Part shown: positions 6,112 to 12,308 of the stretch, piece after piece
Position numbering within the stretch: the stretch's first letter is position 1
Layout of the letters: the number at the start of each line of letters is the position of its first letter
Assembly: GCA_028274885.1 (NCBI GenBank)
Contig: JAQCMX010000050.1
Coordinates: 1-12,492 of the forward strand
From: Haloarculaceae archaeon
Lineage (GTDB): Archaea > Halobacteriota > Halobacteria > Halobacteriales > Haloarculaceae
Direction of reading: 5' to 3'
DNA: 12,492 bases
Notes under the pieces: model-generated
Told to the model about the DNA's origin: nothing
What the model saw: only the letters and a program-made list of their open reading frames with translations
Databases searched by the model: none
Made by a program: the position numbers and the translations under genes

Positions 6112-7231
6112 CGCCCACGTCGACGAGTTGATCGATCGGCTCGGTCGGTACGACCGCGAACTCGAGACCGCCCAGGAGCGCGTCGAGGAGTTTGGCGAGA
6201 CGGATCTGCAGAAACTCGCCGACGCATACGAGGCGTTTACGGCCATGCTCGATCGGTACGAGGAGACCGTCACCGGTGACGACGGCGATATCGAAACCAT
6301 AGTCGAGTTCCAGAGCCGTATCGACGAGGTGATGGGTGGTATCTCGGAGGATATGCTTCTCTCGGAGACCTTCGCGGAGTGTGACGAGTATCTTGAAAAA
6401 AAGTGGTTCAAAAAGTCGGACTTCGCGCACGTTCGCGAACAGCTCCAGCCCGTCGCGGATCTCGTCGAGCGACTTGAAAAACGCGACGAGGTGCTCGCGG
6501 CATACCGTGAAACACGGACGGAGATCGAGGGCCAGATCAGGGAACTCGGACGCCAGACCGACGAACTCGAACGGCTCTCACGGCTGGGACGGGCGGACCT
6601 GGGTGCACCCACGGAGCGGTTGCGCGAACCAATCGAGACCTACAACGACGCGGTCACTGACGCCTTCGACTCGTTCACCCGCGATGCGAGCGCCCGGGCG
6701 GTCGTCAATTTCCTCGACAAGATGGAGTCGTACCCGCTCGTTCCCTTCGAATCACCGCCAGAGAAACTGAGCTCGTTCGTCCGCGAGTACCCGCCCGGTA
6801 CCGAACGCATCTCGACGCTGCTCGAGTACGCAAACTACTCGCACTCGAAACTCGACCACTACGTCGAGGATCCGACAACACTACAGGAGGCGGTCGGTAG
6901 CAGGCAGACCTATTTCGAACGCCTCGACGCCGAACCGCTCAGGGTCGCGTGGCCGCCACCGCCCGCAACGGAAGTTCAGTTTCGCTGCCGGGAGTTGACC
7001 GCGGCGGTGAACCGGTTTGCCCCAGCGGTTGTCGAGCAGTTACGGGCGGTCGCGGCCCTACCGCGGGAGACGGAGTACACGCGACTCCGGGAGGGCGCGG
7101 TTGCGGCCGATGAACTGACCCCTGAGGAACGCGAGCGCCTCCAAACCGGGGATGTCGAGACGGAACTCGAGGTCACACGGGAGGATCGCGAGCGGCTGCG
7201 CGAGATCTTGGACTCGTACCCATCGCGGTGA
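6098..7231 (+). CDS. Conserved-looking coiled-coil protein of unknown function, operonic with hisI
   Basis: This gene encodes 377 residues. The ATG lies inside hisI, overlapping its last 14 bases, which points to translational coupling. The protein is acidic and almost wholly helical. Heptad-like charged helices span about 5-60 (DELIDRLGRYDRELETAQER) and 108-165 (FAHVREQLQPVADLVERLEK and onward). A middle domain (about 175-260) follows, then a proline-rich WPPPPA (285-290), then a C-terminal helical region ending in TREDRERLREILDSYPSR. It has one aromatic/basic patch, EKKWFKKSDF (100-109). I see no catalytic motif, signal peptide or membrane helix. I do not recognise a function. It may belong to a haloarchaeal domain of unknown function linked to hisI, but the coupling alone does not show a role in histidine synthesis. 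Confidence 0.85.
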   Translation: MSTSDAHVDELIDRLGRYDRELETAQERVEEFGETDLQKLADAYEAFTAMLDRYEETVTGDDGDIETIVEFQSRIDEVMGGISEDMLLSETFAECDEYLEKKWFKKSDFAHVREQLQPVADLVERLEKRDEVLAAYRETRTEIEGQIRELGRQTDELERLSRLGRADLGAPTERLREPIETYNDAVTDAFDSFTRDASARAVVNFLDKMESYPLVPFESPPEKLSSFVREYPPGTERISTLLEYANYSHSKLDHYVEDPTTLQEAVGSRQTYFERLDAEPLRVAWPPPPATEVQFRCRELTAAVNRFAPAVVEQLRAVAALPRETEYTRLREGAVAADELTPEERERLQTGDVETELEVTREDRERLREILDSYPSR

Positions 7232-7234
7232 CGC

Positions 7235-7251
7235 CCCAAACCGGCTTTGGG
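7235..7251 (+). terminator. Hairpin just past the coiled-coil gene
   Basis: CCCAAA and TTTGGG form a perfect 6-base stem with a 5-base loop (CCGGC), starting 3 bases after the TGA at 7229-7231. There is no long U-tract. Its position right at the operon end makes a terminator or 3'-end stabiliser plausible. The rest of the convergent gap to 7473 shows no gene; it holds another stem (7397-7402 with 7418-7423). Confidence 0.45.
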
Positions 7252-7473
7252 TAACCGGCTGGACTCGGATTCTCGCTGTTCTCACCCGATTATCCTGTCT
7301 TTCCGGGCCCGATACCGATCACTGAGTTCGTATCTTTGAACCGTCCTGGCCGAGGGGGTCGGTCTGAGATGGTACGTTCATCCCGCGTATATGCCAGGGA
7401 GAGCTCTAATAATAGGTTCTCCCAGCGGTGCGGCTCATCTGTGGGTCGGTCTCCCGGACCCGTTTCGAGCCAC

Positions 7474-8832
7474 TTAACACCGGGCCTCGATCGTTTCGAC
7501 GAACTGTTCTGCGAGCTGTTGGGCACGGTCTCTGTCGCGGGCTTCCGCGTAGACGCGCACGACCGGTTCGGTACCGCTTGGCCGTGCAAGCACCCACGCG
7601 TCGCCGTAGTCCAGGCGGTAGCCGTCCGTCTCATCGACCTCGGCGTCTGTGTTCCGCGTGGCACGCTCGATCGCATCGAGCATCGTGTCCCGCTCTTGCT
7701 GGTCCCCGTATGCGAGGTCGTACCGGACGTTCTCGTAGCCGTCGTATGGGGCGACGAGTTCGCTGACCGACTCCGTGGCAGCGAGTTCGCAAAACCGGGC
7801 AGCGGTGTATGCGCCGTCGCGCGCGAGTCGGTAGTTCGGGAAGATGATCCCGCCGTTGTTCTCCCCTGCAATCGGAATCGATTCCCCCGCCGACTCGAGT
7901 CTGCGGATGGCAGTGATGATATGGGTACTGCCGATGGGTGTCAGGTGAAGCCGTGCCCCGGCCTGTTCGACCACGTCGACCAGACGCTGGGAGGCGTTTA
8001 CTGCGGAGACGACGGTGTCACCCGCGGACAGTTCTTCGGCTGCAAGCGCGGCGAGGACAGCGCCCCCGTCCACGAGACTCCCGGTCTCGTCAAAAAACAT
8101 GGCACGGTCACCGTCGCCATCATGAGCGATACCGATATCGGCATCGGCAGCCCGTACCAGTTCCCCGAGATCGGCAAGCGTGCTGGCGACGGGTTCAGGG
8201 TCGCGGCCGGGAAAGGTCCCGTCGAGTTGCGCGTTGACCGTCGTCACGCGACAGCCAAGATCGGCCAGCAGTTCGGGGCTCGTAATCGTCCCGGATCCGT
8301 GTCCGGGATCGAGCGCGACCCGTAACTCCGCCCCGGCGATCCGCTCGCGATCTACCCTGGCAAGTAGCTGCTCGCGGTACGCCCGGTTGACACTGTCGAC
8401 GTTCCTGACCGCTCCGGACTCGTCCCACGCGACTAACGACGGGCCGGCCTCAAGAGCCCGTTCGACCTCGTCGAGCGTCTCCCTGGTCAGCTCCACCCCG
8501 TCGGCCCCACAGAGTTTGATCCCATTGAATTCGGGGGGATTGTGCGAAGCGGTCACCATCACACCCGGGATGCGCTCGCTCTCACAGTACGCCTGGAGTG
8601 CAGGCGTCGGCACGATCCCGACGCGATCGACATCGACACCGACGCTCGCGAGACCACTACCGACGGCGTCGGCAAATAGCTCCCCTGTCGCCCGCGTATC
8701 GCGGCCCACCGCGACCCGGCTGGTTCTGTCCCGGACCACTGTCCCCGCCGCCTGTGCCACTTCGAGGGCGTACGCCGGCGTCAACTCCTCGAGTGCCACG
8801 CCTCGAACGCCGCTCGAGCCGAATACGTGCAT
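7474..8832 (-). CDS. Phosphohexomutase (phosphoglucosamine mutase / phosphomannomutase family)
   Basis: This 452-residue alpha-D-phosphohexomutase is full length. All four active-site loops are seen: the phosphoserine loop TASHNPP (94-100, catalytic S96), the Mg-binding loop DGDGD (238-242), the sugar-binding loop GENNGG (323-328) and the phosphate-binding loop RPSGTEP (417-423). The N-terminal FGSSGVRG (4-11) is also typical. These enzymes shift phosphate between C1 and C6 of hexoses, supplying precursors for nucleotide sugars and glycosylation. Glucosamine, glucose and mannose specificities cannot be separated by eye, because the sugar-binding loop has Asn where Ser is common. The start at 8832 gives the family N-terminus, but an ATG at 8844 (MLTR extension) is also possible. 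A weak TATA-like stretch sits near 8858-8866. The gene is divergent from pyrE across 100 bases. Confidence 0.92.
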   Translation of the reverse strand: MHVFGSSGVRGVALEELTPAYALEVAQAAGTVVRDRTSRVAVGRDTRATGELFADAVGSGLASVGVDVDRVGIVPTPALQAYCESERIPGVMVTASHNPPEFNGIKLCGADGVELTRETLDEVERALEAGPSLVAWDESGAVRNVDSVNRAYREQLLARVDRERIAGAELRVALDPGHGSGTITSPELLADLGCRVTTVNAQLDGTFPGRDPEPVASTLADLGELVRAADADIGIAHDGDGDRAMFFDETGSLVDGGAVLAALAAEELSAGDTVVSAVNASQRLVDVVEQAGARLHLTPIGSTHIITAIRRLESAGESIPIAGENNGGIIFPNYRLARDGAYTAARFCELAATESVSELVAPYDGYENVRYDLAYGDQQERDTMLDAIERATRNTDAEVDETDGYRLDYGDAWVLARPSGTEPVVRVYAEARDRDRAQQLAEQFVETIEARC

Positions 8833-8932
8833 TCGCGTGAGCATCGGTGCCCGGTTGGCATAGTGGTTGCGCTCGGCCACTCCACACCGGACGAACCGGC
8901 AAGCCCATTAGCGGGGCCCGTCTGGCCCAGAT

Positions 8933-9469
8933 ATGGACACGCAGTCGCTCATCGACACGCTCCGGGGGACCGACGCGGTCCGATTCGGGGAGTTCGAACT
9001 CTCCCACGGCGGGACGAGTAATTACTACGTCGACAAGTACGCCTTCGAGACGGACCCGGACGGGCTAGCACACATCGCCGAGGCCTTTGCCGACCGCGTC
9101 GGCGACACCACGATCGCCGGTGTCGCACTCGGCGCGGTCCCGCTGGCGGCAGCCACGAGCGTCGCCGCCGGTCAGCCCTATCTCATCGTTCGTAAGGAGG
9201 CAAAGTCCTACGGCACCGGGAATCGCATCGAGGGGACCTTCGCGGACGGCGAGGAGGTCGTCGTGCTCGAGGATATCGCCACCACCGGTCAGAGCGCCCT
9301 CGACGCCGTGGCGGCGCTCCGGGGAGCGGGCGCGGTCGTCGACCGGGTGCTCGTCGTCGTCGACCGGGAGGAGGGGGCTCGCGAACACCTCGCGGCCAAC
9401 GACGTGGCACTCGAGTCACTCGTGACCGCCTCCGAACTGCTCGCCGACGCCGATGAGCCGGTGGGATGA
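8933..9469 (+). CDS. pyrE: Orotate phosphoribosyltransferase
   Basis: This 178-residue enzyme converts orotate and PRPP to orotidine 5'-monophosphate in UMP synthesis. The N-terminal FELSHGGTSNYYVDKY (21-36) is the OPRT dimer and substrate segment. The flexible catalytic loop VRKEAKSYGTGNRIEG spans 86-101 with its lysines. The PRPP-binding signature VVVLEDIATTGQSA occupies 109-122. The length matches the short haloarchaeal PyrE used as PyrE2 in laboratory strains. It is cytoplasmic and carries no fusion to OMP decarboxylase. The ATG at 8933 gives the standard N-terminus, but only a weak A/T element (CCATTA near 8905) is seen at leaderless spacing. No other pyr genes are in the window. The next gene on the strand, the glutaredoxin, starts 123 bases later, so an operon is doubtful. 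Confidence 0.95.
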   Translation: MDTQSLIDTLRGTDAVRFGEFELSHGGTSNYYVDKYAFETDPDGLAHIAEAFADRVGDTTIAGVALGAVPLAAATSVAAGQPYLIVRKEAKSYGTGNRIEGTFADGEEVVVLEDIATTGQSALDAVAALRGAGAVVDRVLVVVDREEGAREHLAANDVALESLVTASELLADADEPVG

Positions 9470-9592
9470 CCGCTTGTGCGTGCAGGCGACCGACCGCCAG
9501 CCGCGTTCGGGGCCTGCTTTCCCGTCCCGCTTTTGTACTCGCCGTGCACGATACCGTCCCATTCTTGAGGCTTCGCTCTCTATATACTCACG

Positions 9593-9838
9593 ATGACAAA
9601 CCTCGAACTGTATGAACTCGACGGCTGTCCGTACTGTGCGAAAGTGAAAAAGAAACTCGACGAACTCGACCTCGAGTACGAGTCACACATGGTACCACGC
9701 AGTCACAGTGAGCGAACCGAAGTCGAGGCGGTCAGCGGACAGACCGGCGTCCCGGTTCTCGTCGATCCCGAACACGGCGTCGAGGGGATGCCCGAAAGTG
9801 ACGATATCGTCGAGTATCTCGAAGAAACCTACACCTGA
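9593..9838 (+). CDS. Small glutaredoxin (CPYC type)
   Basis: This 81-residue thioredoxin-fold protein has a dithiol active site C12-P-Y-C15, the cis-proline motif TGVPVLV (P54) and the C-terminal thiol-binding helix signature ESDDIVEYL (68-76). It likely reduces disulfides. Haloarchaea generally use gamma-glutamylcysteine rather than glutathione, so the natural thiol partner may be that one. This is family knowledge, not read from the sequence. Similarity also extends to glutathione S-transferase N-terminal domains, but there is no C-terminal GST domain. The ATG at 9593 is the only sensible start. A TATATA at 9581-9586 sits just 7 bases upstream of it, too close to direct a transcript containing this ATG, so the promoter is unclear. 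A strong hairpin follows the stop. Confidence 0.9.
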   Translation: MTNLELYELDGCPYCAKVKKKLDELDLEYESHMVPRSHSERTEVEAVSGQTGVPVLVDPEHGVEGMPESDDIVEYLEETYT

Positions 9839-9855
9839 CTGCGCCCCGCCGCTTT

Positions 9856-9889
9856 CTGTCGCTGCCGTCACACGATCAGGTAGCGACAG
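9856..9889 (+). terminator. Strong hairpin after the glutaredoxin gene
   Basis: CTGTCGCTGCC pairs with GGTAGCGACAG as an 11-base stem with one G-U wobble in the plus-strand RNA, around a 12-base loop. It begins 18 bases after the stop codon in the convergent gap. The wobble becomes an A-C mismatch in minus-strand RNA, so it suits the glutaredoxin transcript better. Confidence 0.6.
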
Positions 9890-9915
9890 TCACAAGCGTT
9901 CCCCACAGACCGAAA

Positions 9916-9935
9916 TTCGGGCGAGTTGGCCCGAA
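9916..9935 (-). terminator. Hairpin after the COG1395 regulator gene
   Basis: TTCGGGC and GCCCGAA form a perfect 7-base stem with a 6-base loop, 15 bases past the stop at 9950 on the minus strand. The minus-strand RNA runs on into AATTTCGG. CCGAA-A-TTCGG at 9910-9920 forms an overlapping alternative stem. Together with the hairpin at 9856-9889 the convergent gap holds one hairpin per gene. Confidence 0.55.
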
Positions 9936-9949
9936 CCGGAATCGCCGTC

Positions 9950-10912
9950 TCACGCGGGGTTTTCCTCGACGCGGTCGTAGATGAGATTCCGGAAGTCGTC
10001 GCGTTCCTCGATTTCCTCCATCTCGTCCTGTTCGATGATCGCGGTCCCGTCGACCGACTCGCGGTTCGCCCGGTCGACGACGTAGATCGAGTGGGTCTGA
10101 GTGACCCGGCCAACGGAGGACATGATGCGTGCACGCTTTTCGGCGGTCTGGGTGAACTTTGAGTGACCCGTCAGAACCTGTTTCTGTTCGCTCTCGTCTT
10201 CGCTGACCGTCTTGAACGGGGCACGATCTGTTGGGTGTACCTGGTATCCGACGCGTGTAAGCACCGTCACGACCGCCTGATCGTTCGGATCGACATCCGG
10301 ATCTGCTGGCGTCTCCCCGTCGTCGGTGACCGGGTTCTCCTCGTCGAGGACCGAGACCGGCGATGTCAGTGGCTTCTCGAACAGATCTTCGAGTGCCGCC
10401 GCGACCTCGACGCTTGCGTCCATCCCATCCTCGTATTTCGAGACGGTGCGCCGCGAGACACCCAGCTCCTGTGCGAGTCGACCGAGCGACCAGTCGCGAT
10501 CCTCGCGGGCGTCGGCCAGTACCTCACTGTCGATGTTGACGTACAGTCCACCGGGGGCCGCGTAGATAAGCGGCGGGACCGCCTCGACGAACAGGTCCAT
10601 GGCCGTGTCCGGTGACAGTACCGGTACCCCGTGGCGGAAGTAGACCACTCCGGGTTCCAGCTCCTCGTCGCGGGTCCGGAGTCCGATGACCATCGCCGCT
10701 GCGTTCAGATACTCGCCGAGACGGCGCATCTCTGCACCCGTCGTCGCATCGAACGCATCGATGTTCCCCAGAATCTTCAACAACAGGACGTCGTCGCCCC
10801 GGCGTGCCGCCACGTCGAAACTCTTTGGCCGGATCGCACAGCGGTCGCTGACCAGGAAGCCAGCGTCCTCTAACATCGCTGTGACGTTTCCGACCAGTGC
10901 AGACCGGGACAT
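9950..10912 (-). CDS. Archaeal HTH transcriptional regulator (COG1395 type, Cro/C1 domain)
   Basis: This 320-residue protein belongs to a conserved archaeal group annotated as putative HTH-type transcriptional regulatory protein. The N-terminal half (about 1-125) resembles a nuclease-fold-like domain (SFDVAARRGDDVLLLKILGN, 31-50) of unknown activity. The Cro/C1 helix-turn-helix lies at about 130-165 (REDRDWSLGRLAQELGVSRR, then TVSKYEDG). The C-terminal half after an acidic spacer (190-212) contains VVTVLTRVGYQVHPTDRAPF and FTQTAEKRARIMSSVGRVTQ. No membrane segment is visible. Targets are unknown. The upstream promoter has a near-symmetric TATA region with TCACA/TGTGA arms, which would suit autoregulation. 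This is inference. The start at 10912 places the ATG about 10 bases downstream of the expected transcript start. The gene is divergent from msrA across 285 bases. Confidence 0.88.
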   Translation of the reverse strand: MSRSALVGNVTAMLEDAGFLVSDRCAIRPKSFDVAARRGDDVLLLKILGNIDAFDATTGAEMRRLGEYLNAAAMVIGLRTRDEELEPGVVYFRHGVPVLSPDTAMDLFVEAVPPLIYAAPGGLYVNIDSEVLADAREDRDWSLGRLAQELGVSRRTVSKYEDGMDASVEVAAALEDLFEKPLTSPVSVLDEENPVTDDGETPADPDVDPNDQAVVTVLTRVGYQVHPTDRAPFKTVSEDESEQKQVLTGHSKFTQTAEKRARIMSSVGRVTQTHSIYVVDRANRESVDGTAIIEQDEMEEIEERDDFRNLIYDRVEENPA

Positions 10913-10939
10913 GACTATCTCTAACCAAACATAAGTAAC

Positions 10940-10961
10940 TCACAGTATAAATACATTGTGA
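10940..10961 (-). promoter_or_regulatory. TATA box within a near-palindrome, COG1395 promoter
   Basis: The arms TCACA (10940-10944) and TGTGA (10957-10961) face each other and enclose GTATAAATAC. 8 of 11 base pairs of the two halves are symmetric. On the minus strand the core reads TTTATA (10946-10951), predicting initiation near 10922 and a leader of about 10 bases to the ATG at 10912. A protein bound here would block TBP. Confidence 0.6.
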
Positions 10962-10978
10962 CGGTTGTGCGTATTGTG
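10956..10978. repeat. Three TTGTG direct repeats at 9-base spacing
   Basis: TTGTG occurs at 10956-10960, 10965-10969 and 10974-10978, exactly 9 bases apart. The first overlaps the right arm of the TATA palindrome. They lie upstream of the COG1395 promoter and may be a regulator-binding array. Nothing else in the rest of the 285-base divergent region (10979-11168) looks like a gene. It holds an isolated palindrome, TCACTGTGA, at 11030-11038. Confidence 0.4.
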
Positions 10979-11168
10979 TCCGGCGATTTGCCGAATTCAT
11001 ACGTTGTACTATACTTTTTTCCCGTGGCCTCACTGTGACCATTGGGACTCTCTGCCGCCATCACAACGTAGCATCTGTGTTACATGTCGTGACAAAGCAA
11101 TATCTGCGACCTGATCACCAGCAAACCGCGAAATCGGTCTCACCCCACCCGACTGCATCGCAACGCGG

Positions 11169-11175
11169 TTTTATA
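11169..11175 (+). promoter_or_regulatory. TATA element of msrA
   Basis: TTTTATA is centred 26 bases upstream of the msrA ATG at 11198. This is the exact spacing for a leaderless mRNA and confirms the start codon. Confidence 0.7.
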
Positions 11176-11197
11176 CTCTCATTCCGTAGACTCGTGT

Positions 11198-11728
11198 ATG
11201 ACAGAACAGGCGACCGTCGCGGGTGGCTGTTTTTGGTGTGTCGAGGCAGCGTTCAAGCGCGTCCGTGGCGTCGAACGCGTCGTTTCGGGGTACTGTGGTG
11301 GCCGCGTGGAAGATCCGACGTACAAGGCGGTCTGTCAGGGAACGACCGGCCACGCCGAGGCCGTCCAGATCACCTACGACCCCGAACTGATCGGTTATGA
11401 GGATCTCCTGAAGGTGTTTTTCGAGATACACGATCCGACCACGGAGAACCGCGAGGGCCCCGATGTCGGTTCCCAGTACCGATCCGGCGTCTACTACCAC
11501 GACGAGAAACAGCGCGAAACCGTCGAGGGTTATATCGAGCAACTCGAGACCGAGGGGGTTTACGATGGCATCGTGACCGAGGTCGCGCCACTGGAAACCT
11601 TCTACGAGGCCGAAAAGCGCCACCAGGACTACTACGAAAAGAACCCCAACCAGCCCTACTGTGCGATGCAGATCCCCCCGAAACTGGAGAAACTGGAATC
11701 GAAACACGCGGACAAACTCCGAGGGTAG
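11198..11728 (+). CDS. msrA: Peptide methionine sulfoxide reductase A
   Basis: This 176-residue enzyme reduces methionine-S-sulfoxide in proteins. The catalytic motif GCFWC is at 10-14, with nucleophile C11. Further family motifs are SGYCGG (30-35), TYKAVCQGTTGHAEAVQI (41-58), HDPTTEN (78-84), VGSQYRSGVYY (90-100) and QPYC (152-155), where C155 is the likely resolving cysteine. The C-terminal QIPPKLEKL is also typical. It is a single-domain MsrA with no MsrB fusion, and no MsrB gene is seen nearby. It is cytoplasmic, with no signal sequence. Transcription is probably leaderless from the TATA box at 11169-11175. It is divergent from the COG1395 regulator, but the two promoters are more than 200 bases apart, so shared control is not evident. 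Confidence 0.96.
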   Translation: MTEQATVAGGCFWCVEAAFKRVRGVERVVSGYCGGRVEDPTYKAVCQGTTGHAEAVQITYDPELIGYEDLLKVFFEIHDPTTENREGPDVGSQYRSGVYYHDEKQRETVEGYIEQLETEGVYDGIVTEVAPLETFYEAEKRHQDYYEKNPNQPYCAMQIPPKLEKLESKHADKLRG

Positions 11729-11882
11729 CCAACCCACGATGGCGACGTACCCCGATCCGGCGCGCCGTAACGTGGCCGAACAACAGTCCCGTAACTATCC
11801 TGGGTGTGTCTGGACAGCTCACGCGGCGACCTGAACAGTGTCGCCGTGGCGCTCGACTAAAATCGGTTAGTAGCGATGTGGA

Positions 11883-11900
11883 CTGATCATTAATAATCAG
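11883..11900. repeat. 18-base near-palindrome in the gene-poor right end
   Basis: CTGATCATTAATAATCAG matches its reverse complement at 16 of 18 bases around an ATTAAT core. It lies in the 288-base stretch after msrA (11729-12016), which has no supported gene. It is a candidate protein-binding site, 61 bases before the first copy of the repeated TATA element. Confidence 0.4.
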
Positions 11901-11960
11901 TATCAAGCGGTTGTTCGACGAACACGAGCCACTGGTTTACGATCAGAGGCCGTTTGTCAT

Positions 11961-11989
11961 CTGAAACAGTCTTTTATACTCTGTTTGAT
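11961..11989 (+). promoter_or_regulatory. Promoter/operator repeat, copy A (TATA within inverted repeat)
   Basis: CTGAAACAG (11961-11969) and CTGTTTGAT (11981-11989) are inverted (7 of 9 symmetric) around TCTTTTATACT, which contains a TATA box at 11972-11978. The stretch TCTGAAACAGTCTTT is identical in copy B at 12281-12308. Read on the plus strand, initiation near 12001 would produce RNA antisense to the 54-residue gene. Read on the minus strand it faces no recognisable gene. Confidence 0.5.
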
Positions 11990-12016
11990 CGAAGCAGTTA
12001 CTGGTCGTCGCGGTCG

Positions 12017-12181
12017 TCAGTCATCCGACCGGAGCCGTTCGATGCGTTCCTCGAGGTCGTTGATCGCCTCCTCGACCTCCTGCTGTGCGTTCTCGCCCAT
12101 CTCCTCGGCCTCGTCTACTGCCTTTTCAAACTGTTCCCGAACGCGCTGGAGGGCCTCGTTGGTCTCGTCGGAATCACTCAT
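12017..12181 (-). CDS. Small acidic coiled-coil protein, 54 residues
   Basis: The product starts MSDSDETNEALQRVREQFEK, continues AVDEAEEMGENAQQEVEEAI and ends NDLEERIERLRSDD. It is very acidic, has no Cys, Trp or Tyr, and a continuous helix with heptad-like hydrophobic positions runs from about residue 8 to 51. It probably self-associates or binds a partner as a coiled coil. I do not recognise a family with a known function. A TATA element at 12211-12216 is placed for a leader of only about 6 bases, which supports expression from this ATG. The hydrophobic frame on the opposite strand is what antisense to a Glu-rich helix gives, so I reject it. Two copies of a TATA-bearing inverted repeat bracket the gene, one on each side. 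Confidence 0.7.
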   Translation of the reverse strand: MSDSDETNEALQRVREQFEKAVDEAEEMGENAQQEVEEAINDLEERIERLRSDD

Positions 12182-12210
12182 GATTCATCAGTAATATCAC
12201 GTTCGACTTA

Positions 12211-12216
12211 CATAAA
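12211..12216 (-). promoter_or_regulatory. TATA element of the 54-residue coiled-coil gene
   Basis: CTTTATGTAA on the minus strand has its TTTATG core at 12211-12216. Initiation about 26 bases on would be near 12187, 6 bases before the ATG at 12181. Confidence 0.5.
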
Positions 12217-12280
12217 GATTGTGCAGGTGATGTGTCAGGGGTGGCGGACGGGACTGTGGCTCCAACGACCGCGATGTCGT

Positions 12281-12308
12281 CTGAAACAGTCTTTATACCC
12301 TGTCTCAG
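12281..12308 (+). promoter_or_regulatory. Promoter/operator repeat, copy B (TATA within inverted repeat)
   Basis: CTGAAACAG (12281-12289) and CTGTCTCAG (12300-12308) are inverted with 8 of 9 bases symmetric. They enclose TCTTTATACC with a TATA box at 12292-12297. It shares TCTGAAACAGTCTTT with copy A, starts exactly 320 bases from it, and is followed by a further TGAAACAG half-site at 12313. Its target is unclear: plus-strand transcription would leave toward the window edge. Confidence 0.55.

Noticed and set aside
7336..8325. 329-residue plus-strand frame
   Set aside because: It lies mostly antisense to the phosphohexomutase, which has all its catalytic motifs on the minus strand.
9470..9592. 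Possible tRNA or small RNA between pyrE and glutaredoxin
   Set aside because: No cloverleaf arms or TTCGA-type T-loop could be assembled. Only GC-rich spacer is seen.
11035..11400. GTG-started frame upstream of and overlapping msrA
   Set aside because: It overlaps the proven msrA frame, and its first part is intergenic with the msrA TATA box inside.
11739..11834. 31-residue frame directly after msrA (MATYPDPARRNVAEQQSRNY...)
   Set aside because: Very short, mixed third-position base use, and no recognisable feature. It may be chance or a decayed fragment.
11961..12308. Reading the paired repeats as ends of a small transposable element
   Set aside because: The copies are direct, not inverted relative to each other, no target-site duplication is seen, and each copy holds a TATA box, which fits regulatory sites better.
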